Shown here in pieces: positions 1-5,735 of a stretch of DNA of 64,000 nucleotides. The first letter of the stretch is position 1, and every line of letters begins with the position of its first letter. The position numbers and the translations under genes were made by a program. This stretch comes from Streptomyces sp. Sge12 (GTDB lineage: Bacteria > Actinomycetota > Actinomycetes > Streptomycetales > Streptomycetaceae). The notes under the pieces were generated by a model. That model saw only the letters and a program-made list of their open reading frames with translations. It searched no databases and had not been told where the DNA came from. Where the stretch lies: positions 2,790,001-2,854,000 of the forward strand of contig NZ_CP020555.1 of NCBI RefSeq assembly GCF_002080455.1. Reading direction: 5' to 3'.

Positions 1-62
1 CGCGCCCTCGCACGGCCCGCCCGGCGGGAGACGCAGGTCACACACGGTCGTGCGCGCTCCCG

Positions 63-89
63 TGTCACAGGGCGTCGGGCTGCCTCGTC
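63..89 (+). promoter_or_regulatory. ECF41-type promoter (TGTCACA-N16-CGTC)
   Basis: TGTCACA lies at 63-69 and CGTC at 86-89, 16 bases apart and about 40 bases before the carboxymuconolactone decarboxylase gene. This agrees with the -35 (TGTCACA) and -10 (CGTC) elements I recall for group ECF41 sigma factors. The downstream pair encodes exactly such a sigma factor and its usual enzyme partner. Assignment of the site to SigJ is inference from motif and position. The rest of bases 1-128 shows no gene. Confidence 0.6.
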
Positions 90-128
90 CCAGAGGTGTA
101 GCCGACGACGACCACCGAGGAGCACACC

Positions 129-602
129 ATGGACGCACGACTGAACCTCTTCGCCGGCCGGACCACCGGCAAGGCCCTGAAGCACTTCATGGCGGCCGGC
201 ACGGCGCTCAAGGAATCGCCGCTGCCCGCCGCCACGCAGGAACTGGTCTCGCTGCGCGTCAGCCAGATCAACGGCTGCGCCGTCTGTCTCGACATGCACA
301 CCAAGGAGGCCGCCGCCGCCGGCGAGAGCGCGGTACGGCTCCACCTGGTCGCGGCCTGGCGGGAGGCCACGGTCTTCACCGAGGCCGAGCGCGCCGCGCT
401 GGAGCTGGCCGAGCAGGGCACCCGGACCGCGGACGGGGGCGGCGGAGTGCCCGACGAGGTGTGGGCGCGGGCAGCCAAGTACCACGACGAGGAGCAGCTC
501 AACGCCCTGGTGCTGCTGATCTCCATGATGAACATGGTGAACCGGCTCAACGTCATCACCCAGCAGCCGGGCGGCACCTACGAGGTCGGGCAGTTCCACT
601 GA
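129..602 (+). CDS. Carboxymuconolactone decarboxylase family protein (AhpD-like)
   Basis: A 157-residue protein of the CMD/AhpD fold. It keeps the redox motif C50-A-V-C53 followed by H57, typical of alkylhydroperoxidase-like members that use a Cys pair for thiol-peroxide chemistry. The true substrate is unknown. The ATG at 129 follows a GAGGAG ribosome binding site. A 15-bp hairpin lies just downstream, before the sigma-factor gene. ECF41 sigma factors are known to neighbour genes for CMD proteins, oxidoreductases or epimerases, so this is probably the regulon target of the next gene. The family call is firm and the physiological role is open. Confidence 0.88.
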   Translation: MDARLNLFAGRTTGKALKHFMAAGTALKESPLPAATQELVSLRVSQINGCAVCLDMHTKEAAAAGESAVRLHLVAAWREATVFTEAERAALELAEQGTRTADGGGGVPDEVWARAAKYHDEEQLNALVLLISMMNMVNRLNVITQQPGGTYEVGQFH

Positions 603-620
603 CCCGGATCCCCTTGCCCC

Positions 621-654
621 CGCCCTCCGATGATCTGATGATCATCGGAGGGCG
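621..654. terminator. Hairpin after the CMD gene
   Basis: A perfect 15-bp inverted repeat (621-635 with 640-654) with a TGAT loop sits between the CMD stop and the sigma-factor start. There is no clear U tract, as is usual in Streptomyces. It probably separates transcription of the two genes. Confidence 0.6.
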
Positions 655-707
655 TCCGTTCCGCGATGTGCGGCCGGGCGGAGGGGAACCGGGGGAGGAA
701 GGCCGGC

Positions 708-1631
708 ATGAGCAAGGTCGAGGAGTTCGAGGAACTGCGTCCCCTGCTGTTCTCGATCGCGTACCGGATCCTGAGCAGCGTGAGCGAGGCCGAGGACGCG
801 GTGCAGGAGACCTGGCTGCGCTTCGACGCCTCGGCGACCCGCCCCGCGTCGACCAAGGCCTTCCTGTCGACGACGATCACCCGGCTCTCCATCGACGTAC
901 TGCGTTCCGCCCGGGTCCGGCGGGAGGAGTACGTCGGGCCGTGGTTCCCCGAGCCGCTGCTGAACGACCCGTACCAGGACCCGGCGCGGTCGGTGGAACT
1001 GGCCGACTCGGTGTCGATGGCGGCGCTCCTGCTGCTGGAGCGGCTCAGCCCGCTGGAACGCTCGGTGTTCGTCCTGCGCGAGGTCTTCGCCTTCGGCTTC
1101 GACGAGGTCGCCGGCGCGGTGGGCCGGTCGGAGGCGGCCTGCCGGCAACTGCTGGTGCGGGCGCGGCGGCACATGGAGGCGGGGCAGCCGCGCTTCCACG
1201 CGGACCGTGCGCAGCGGCAGGAGCTGGCGGCGCGGTTCCTGCACGCGATGAAGGACGGCGACGTGGGCGGGCTGCGGCAGTTGCTGGCGGCCGACGCCCG
1301 ACTGGTCGGGGACAGCGGCGGCAGGGCCCCGCAGTTCGCCCGGGCCATCACCGGCGCCGACAGCGTGGCCCGTCTGCTCGCCTCGGTCTTCCCCTGGATG
1401 CCCCGCGTCGGTGTCGGCTCCGAGGTGCGCGACGTCAACGGCGAGCCGGGCGTGATCTCCCGCGACGCGGACGGCAGGGTGCTGCACGTGCTGTCCTTCG
1501 AGGTGCGGGACGGCCGGATCCGCACGATCCGCTCGGTGGCCAATCCGGACAAGCTCGGCCACCTCGGCGCCGTGGCGGACGCATGGGCGATCGACCGCGA
1601 GATCAGGCGGGCGCGACGCGGGGTGAAGTGA
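708..1631 (+). CDS. sigJ: RNA polymerase sigma factor SigJ-like (ECF41)
   Basis: A 307-residue sigma-70 family factor. Region 2 is at about residues 8-75 (FSIAYRILSS, EDAVQETWLRF) and region 4 at about 110-160. A C-terminal SnoaL/NTF2-like extension covers about 180-300. That fused C-terminal domain defines ECF41 factors, which lack a separate anti-sigma gene and are controlled by their own tail. The start at 708 is preceded by GGGGGAGGAAGG; an upstream in-frame ATG at 666 has no such site. No TGTCACA element is seen just upstream of this gene, whereas one precedes the CMD gene. A short hairpin follows at 1685-1703. Confidence 0.88.
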   Translation: MSKVEEFEELRPLLFSIAYRILSSVSEAEDAVQETWLRFDASATRPASTKAFLSTTITRLSIDVLRSARVRREEYVGPWFPEPLLNDPYQDPARSVELADSVSMAALLLLERLSPLERSVFVLREVFAFGFDEVAGAVGRSEAACRQLLVRARRHMEAGQPRFHADRAQRQELAARFLHAMKDGDVGGLRQLLAADARLVGDSGGRAPQFARAITGADSVARLLASVFPWMPRVGVGSEVRDVNGEPGVISRDADGRVLHVLSFEVRDGRIRTIRSVANPDKLGHLGAVADAWAIDREIRRARRGVK

Positions 1632-1684
1632 AATGAGGTGGGCCGAGGGCTCCGCCGGGCGGGGCTGCGGTCGCCCCGGGATCG

Positions 1685-1703
1685 GCGGGCGGGGACCGCC
1701 CGC
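1685..1703. terminator. GC-rich hairpin after sigJ
   Basis: An 8-bp perfect stem (1685-1692 with 1696-1703) with a 3-base loop lies about 55 bases after the sigma-factor stop and before the NlpC/P60 gene. It may be a terminator. In DNA this rich in GC, short stems also occur by chance. Confidence 0.4.
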
Positions 1704-1809
1704 ATCCGCCCGCCCACCCCCAACCGGGTGGCCCCCGCCGACCGGCCGACTCCGTTGGGCGATTTGTCATACCGGGCGTGGCAGCATCGGCCGCCTCGGA
1801 GGTGACCCC

Positions 1810-3009
1810 ATGTCATATCGGCTGCCGAATCGGCCGCTTCGCGCCGCCTGCCTCGCCGCAGCGCTCCTGCTCGCCGGGCCCGTCCCGCGGGCCGGAGCCG
1901 AGCCCGGGCTCCCCGAAGGGGAGTCCGTCGGAGTGCTGCTCACCCGCCTGCAGGGCCTGTACCAGAAGGCCGAGGAGGCCGCCGAGGCGTACAACGCCAC
2001 CGACGTGGCCCTCAAGGCCGGACAGGCCGAGGAGCGGCTGCGCACCGCCGACCTCGGCAGGGCCCGTACGGCTCTGGAGTCCGAACGGGCCCTCGCCGGC
2101 CGGCTGGCCCGGGAGCAGTACCAGGGCGGCCGGGGCCTGTCCCCGTACGCCCGGATGCTGCTGGCCGGGAACCCGCAGGCTGCCCTGGACCAGCGCCGGC
2201 TCGCCGCCCGCGAGGGCTCCCGGCGGGCGGCCGTGCTGGCCCGGCTCGCGCGGGGCGAGAGGCAGGCCGACGCGCTCGCCGCCCGGGCCCGCACGGCCCT
2301 GGACGCCCGGCAGAGCCTGGCCGCGCGGCAGAAGCTCCAGCAGGAGGAGGTCGCGGCCCAGCTCAAGGAGGTCGAGCGGGTGCTTTCCGCGCTGACCCCG
2401 GACCAGCTCGCCCGGCTCGGCGCGAAGGAGGCCGAGGACACCGCCGCCGCGCAGCGGGACCTGGTCGACTCGGGCCGGCTCCCAACCCGTACGGGCAAGC
2501 CCACGGCGGCCGGTGGCGCGGCCCTGCGCTACGCGGCGGCCCAGATCGGCAAGCCGTACGTCTGGGGCGCCGAGGGCCCGGGTTCCTTCGACTGCTCCGG
2601 GCTGACCTCGCAGGCCTGGGCGCACGCCGGGCGGGCCATCCCGCGGACCAGCCAGGAGCAGTGGGCCCGGCTGCCGAAGGTGCCGCTGGAGTCGCTGCGG
2701 CCGGGGGACCTGGTGGTCTACTTCCCCAAGGCCACCCATGTCGGCCTGTACGTCGGCGACGGCAAGGTGATCCAGGCGCCGCGGCCCGGGGCCCGGGTCA
2801 AGGTCTCGCCGATCGCCGCGAACCCGCTGCTGGGGGCGGTCCGGCCGGATCCGGACGGCGCCCCGCTCGCGGAGTTCACCCCGCCCGCGCTGCCGGAGGC
2901 ACCGGCGGCGCAGGCGGGGGACGACACCGGCTACTCCGCCGAGGAGGCCCCTGCGGAGGAGGCCCCTACGGACGACGGCCCGGCGGCGGAGGCGACCTCC
3001 GCCAGGTAG
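1810..3009 (+). CDS. Secreted NlpC/P60 peptidoglycan hydrolase with coiled coil
   Basis: A 399-residue exported protein. A signal peptide covers about residues 1-30. A long helical, probably coiled-coil region rich in A, E, R and Q spans about 40-220. An NlpC/P60 domain occupies about 235-355, with catalytic C262 (in FDCSGLTSQAW) and H310 (in THVGLYVGDG). Such enzymes cut D-Glu/mDAP bonds in the peptidoglycan stem peptide. A low-complexity tail rich in Ala, Glu and Pro follows. The ATG at 1810 has a GGAGGTGA site 4 bases upstream; the open frame extends to 1633 without a usable signal. The last 79 bases overlap the 3' end of the convergent flavoprotein gene. Confidence 0.88.
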   Translation: MSYRLPNRPLRAACLAAALLLAGPVPRAGAEPGLPEGESVGVLLTRLQGLYQKAEEAAEAYNATDVALKAGQAEERLRTADLGRARTALESERALAGRLAREQYQGGRGLSPYARMLLAGNPQAALDQRRLAAREGSRRAAVLARLARGERQADALAARARTALDARQSLAARQKLQQEEVAAQLKEVERVLSALTPDQLARLGAKEAEDTAAAQRDLVDSGRLPTRTGKPTAAGGAALRYAAAQIGKPYVWGAEGPGSFDCSGLTSQAWAHAGRAIPRTSQEQWARLPKVPLESLRPGDLVVYFPKATHVGLYVGDGKVIQAPRPGARVKVSPIAANPLLGAVRPDPDGAPLAEFTPPALPEAPAAQAGDDTGYSAEEAPAEEAPTDDGPAAEATSAR

Positions 3010-4220
3010 TCCGCCGCGTCCTCGGGGTCGTAGAAGTACGCGTCGAAGTCGGCCGGGTTGTCGAAGCCGTTGGCGAATCGATTCGCTACCGGCTGGAGCT
3101 GCCCGGCCGCGCCGATCAGGTTCAGTACGTGCTCCGGCGGGACGCCCAGCATCGCGTTCGTCCACTGGGTGACCGGCTTGCCGGTGGTGAACCAGTACTT
3201 GTCGAAGGTGGCCTTCATCCACGCCTCGTCGAACGGCTTGTCCCCGTGCATCAGGATCGACGACAGGTACGAGGCCGCGCACTTCGCGGCGGAGTTCGAG
3301 CCCTGCCCGGTGATCGGGTCGTTCGCGACGACCACGTCCGCGACGCCCAGCACCAGGCCGCCGCCCGGGAGGCGGCCGATCGGGTTGCGGACGACCGGCG
3401 CGTACCGCCCGGCGAGCGTGGCGCCCGCGTCCGTCAGCTCCACCTTCGTCGCCCGCGCGTACTCCCAGGGCACGAACTTCTCCATCAGCTCCAGCGTGAG
3501 CGCCAAGTGGTCCGCCGGGTCCTTGACGCCCTTGAAGACGTCCAGCGGGCCGCCCGGGACGCCCTCCCAGAACAGGATGTCGGCCCGGCCCGAGGTGGTC
3601 AGGGTCGGCATGACGAACAGCTCGCCGACGCCCGGGACCAGGTTGCAGCGGACCGCTTCCGTCTCCGGGTGCTCCGGGCGGGGGCCGAGGCCGTGGACGT
3701 AGGCGACGGCCAGCGCGCGCTGCGGGGCGTCGTAGGGGGAACGCGCCGCGTCCCGCCCGAACATCGAGACGAGCTCGCCCTTGCCGGCGGCGACCAGCAC
3801 CAGGTCGTAGGTGCGCGAGAAGAAGTCGAGGTCGGCGACCGAGGCGCCGTGGATGACCAGCTGCCCGCCCCGCTGCACGAAGGTGTCGAGCCAGCCGGCC
3901 ATCTTCACGCGCTGGTCGACGGACTGCGCGTACCCCTTGAGCCGGCCGAGCCAGTCGACGGCGCGGCCGGCGTCGGGGGTGGCGACGGAGACGCCGAGGC
4001 CCTCGATCTTCGGGGCCTGCTGCTCCCAGAAGTTGATCCGCAGGTCGCGCTCGTGCTGCAGTGCCGAGTCGAACATGCACTGCGTGGACATGACCCGCCC
4101 GGTGCGGATCTCGTCCGCCGTCCGGTTGGACATGAGGGTGACCTCGTACCCCTTCGACTGGAGTCCGAGGGCGAGCTGGAGACCGGACTGGCCGGCCCCC
4201 ACGACAAGTATCTTGCGCAT
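2931..4220 (-). CDS. Styrene/indole monooxygenase-like FAD protein
   Basis: A 429-residue flavoprotein of the StyA-like group in the FAD-dependent monooxygenase superfamily. The N-terminal Rossmann motif VVGAGQSGLQLA holds GxGxxG at about residues 8-13. Family members epoxidise or hydroxylate aromatic substrates with FADH2 supplied by a separate reductase; none is encoded nearby, so the substrate is unknown. It lies 27 bases after cvnD in the same direction and is probably the last gene of the conservon operon, where other conservons may carry a cytochrome P450. The C-terminus is a short Ala/Ser-rich repeat that overlaps the convergent NlpC/P60 gene by 79 bases. The start is the ATG at 4220. 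Confidence 0.8.
   Translation of the reverse strand: MRKILVVGAGQSGLQLALGLQSKGYEVTLMSNRTADEIRTGRVMSTQCMFDSALQHERDLRINFWEQQAPKIEGLGVSVATPDAGRAVDWLGRLKGYAQSVDQRVKMAGWLDTFVQRGGQLVIHGASVADLDFFSRTYDLVLVAAGKGELVSMFGRDAARSPYDAPQRALAVAYVHGLGPRPEHPETEAVRCNLVPGVGELFVMPTLTTSGRADILFWEGVPGGPLDVFKGVKDPADHLALTLELMEKFVPWEYARATKVELTDAGATLAGRYAPVVRNPIGRLPGGGLVLGVADVVVANDPITGQGSNSAAKCAASYLSSILMHGDKPFDEAWMKATFDKYWFTTGKPVTQWTNAMLGVPPEHVLNLIGAAGQLQPVANRFANGFDNPADFDAYFYDPEDAADYLAEVASAAGPSSVGASSAGASSAE
2941..2970. repeat. 15-base direct repeat coding on both strands
   Basis: Two adjacent 15-base copies (2941-2955 and 2956-2970) differ at one position. On the plus strand they encode EEAPA/EEAPT in the NlpC/P60 tail. 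On the minus strand they encode the GASSA-type repeat at the end of the flavoprotein. The repeat therefore lengthens two proteins at once. Confidence 0.8.
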
Positions 4221-4247
4221 CTCTCACGTTCTCTGTTCGGGGGTGCT

Positions 4248-4883
4248 CTATTCGGGCGTGGTGTCGAGGGCGTGGCCCACCAGGGCGAGGAGGGACTCGA
4301 TCACCGTGTCGCGGCGCCGCGCGTCCATGATCACGACCGGTACGTGGGGCGGGACGCTGAGCGCCTCGCGCACGTCCTCGGGCTCGTAGGACTGCGAGCC
4401 GTCGAAGTGGTTGACGGCGACGGCGTACGGGAGCCCGCAGCTCTCGAAGTAGTCGAGGGCCGGGAAGCAGTCGCGCAGGCGGCGGGTGTCGGCCAGCACG
4501 AGACCGCCGATGGCGCCGCGCACCAGGTCGTCCCACATGAACCAGAACCGCTCCTGGCCGGGGGTTCCGTACACGTAGAGGACGAGGTCGTCGTCGAGGG
4601 TGATGCGGCCGAAGTCCATGGCGACGGTGGTGGTGTTCTTGTCCGGGGTTCCGGACAGGTCGTCGGTCGGGACGCTTGCCTGGGTCATCACCGCCTCGGT
4701 GCGCAGCGGGGTGATCTCGGAGACGGAGGAGACGAAGGTGGTCTTGCCGACGCCGAAGCCGCCCGCGACCAGCACCTTGACGGCGACGGGTGCGCGGGAG
4801 CGGTCGTACTGCCAGGGCTGGACCGGCTCGTCGTCGTCCGACTGCGGCGGGGACACCGGGGTGTCAGAGACGGCGAAGACCAC
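4248..4883 (-). CDS. cvnD: Conservon small GTPase CvnD
   Basis: A 211-residue Ras-like GTP-binding protein. The P-loop GGFGVGKT is at about residues 41-48, and GTPGQERF takes the place of the switch-II DTAGQE-type motif. The base-specificity element NHFD is visible. In Streptomyces conservons the GTPase works with the CvnA kinase-like protein, the CvnB roadblock protein and CvnC in a membrane-associated complex. The start chosen is GTG at 4883, preceded by GGAAAGGG; this gives the usual 20-base overlap with cvnC. An earlier in-frame start at 4994 would lie deep inside cvnC and is less likely. Confidence 0.88.
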   Translation of the reverse strand: MVFAVSDTPVSPPQSDDDEPVQPWQYDRSRAPVAVKVLVAGGFGVGKTTFVSSVSEITPLRTEAVMTQASVPTDDLSGTPDKNTTTVAMDFGRITLDDDLVLYVYGTPGQERFWFMWDDLVRGAIGGLVLADTRRLRDCFPALDYFESCGLPYAVAVNHFDGSQSYEPEDVREALSVPPHVPVVIMDARRRDTVIESLLALVGHALDTTPE

Positions 4884-5253
4884 TGAGCACCCTTTCCAGC
4901 AGCGCGCGTTCGGGGCGGCCGGTGCCGTGGCCCGATCCGTAGACGCGGATCCGGCCCTGGTCGGCGAGGTCGCTGACCAGGACGCGGACCACACCGAGCG
5001 GCAGCTTCAGCAGCGCGGCTATCTCGGCGATCGTGCGCATGCGGCGGCAGACCTCGACGATGGCGGGCATCTCGGGCATGCGGTCGGGCTTCTGCGGCTC
5101 CGAGGCCTTGGTCTCCAGGGCGGCGACGAAGGTCTCCACGTTCAGGACCTGCGTGAAGCGGGTGCGGCCGCCCGTGAGGGAGTACGGGCGGACGCGGGCG
5201 GGGCGGCGGTCGGCGCCGCGTATCGGCAGCCGGTCGGAGGCCGTACTCCTCAC
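4864..5253 (-). CDS. cvnC: Conservon DUF742 protein CvnC
   Basis: A 129-residue DUF742 protein. The N-terminal VRPYSLTGGRT region is typical. A winged-helix-like segment follows (about residues 75-110, IAEIAALLKLPLGVVRVLV), and the family's characteristic LERVLSGLRRL ends the protein. Its stop overlaps the cvnD start by 20 bases, and its own ATG overlaps the cvnB stop by 4 bases (ATGA), so the four cvn genes look translationally coupled. DUF742 proteins are regulatory partners of roadblock/GTPase modules. No catalytic activity is expected. Confidence 0.9.
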   Translation of the reverse strand: MRSTASDRLPIRGADRRPARVRPYSLTGGRTRFTQVLNVETFVAALETKASEPQKPDRMPEMPAIVEVCRRMRTIAEIAALLKLPLGVVRVLVSDLADQGRIRVYGSGHGTGRPERALLERVLSGLRRL

Positions 5254-5735
5254 GGGGTGTTCTCCATCGACTGGCGCAGCTCACTGCGGACTTCGGGGGT
5301 CAGGACGTGGCCGGCGCGGCCGACGAACAGGGCCATGTGGTAGGCGACGACGCTCATGTCGCAGTCGGGGGTGGCGTGCACGCCCAGCAGCGAGCCGTCG
5401 CTGATGGCCATGACGAAGACGGAGCCGTGCTCCATCGCCACCATCGTCTGCTTGACCGCTCCGGTGTCCATGAGGGCGGCGGCGCCGGTGGTGAGGCTGC
5501 CGAGGCCGGAGACGATGGTGGCGAGGTCGGCGGAGGCACCGCGCGGGCCCTTGGCCCGGGGCTCGGCCGGTGGCTCGGCCGCGCCCGCTCCCGGGTCGGA
5601 GGACAGGAGCAGCAGCCCGTCCGAGGAGACGACGGCGACGGAGTTGACGCCGGGCACCTCCTCGACCAGGTCGGTCAGCAGCCACTGAAGGTTGCGGGCC
5701 TGGGTGCTCAGTCCGTACGTACTGGGCGCGGTCAT
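5250..5735 (-). CDS. cvnB: Conservon roadblock/LC7 protein CvnB
   Basis: A 161-residue roadblock/LC7 domain protein (NLQWLLTDLVEEVPGVNSVAVVSSDGLLL at the N-terminus; QTMVAMEHGSVFVM centrally). It is predicted to be a GTPase regulator that bridges CvnA and CvnD. Family members are usually about 135-140 residues. This copy has an insertion of about 25 residues rich in Pro, Ala and Gly (around residues 46-71), in the loop after the second strand. It overlaps both neighbours by 4 bases. Confidence 0.9.
   Translation of the reverse strand: MTAPSTYGLSTQARNLQWLLTDLVEEVPGVNSVAVVSSDGLLLLSSDPGAGAAEPPAEPRAKGPRGASADLATIVSGLGSLTTGAAALMDTGAVKQTMVAMEHGSVFVMAISDGSLLGVHATPDCDMSVVAYHMALFVGRAGHVLTPEVRSELRQSMENTP

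Noticed and set aside
1632..1809. A ydaO-type (cyclic di-AMP) riboswitch before the NlpC/P60 gene
   Set aside because: Such riboswitches precede some actinobacterial wall-hydrolase genes, but I could not find the conserved core in this short GC-rich leader.
1813..4536. A 907-residue minus-strand frame spanning the NlpC and flavoprotein genes
   Set aside because: It conflicts with two genes that have recognisable domains and sites; its translation is Arg/Pro/Gly-rich.
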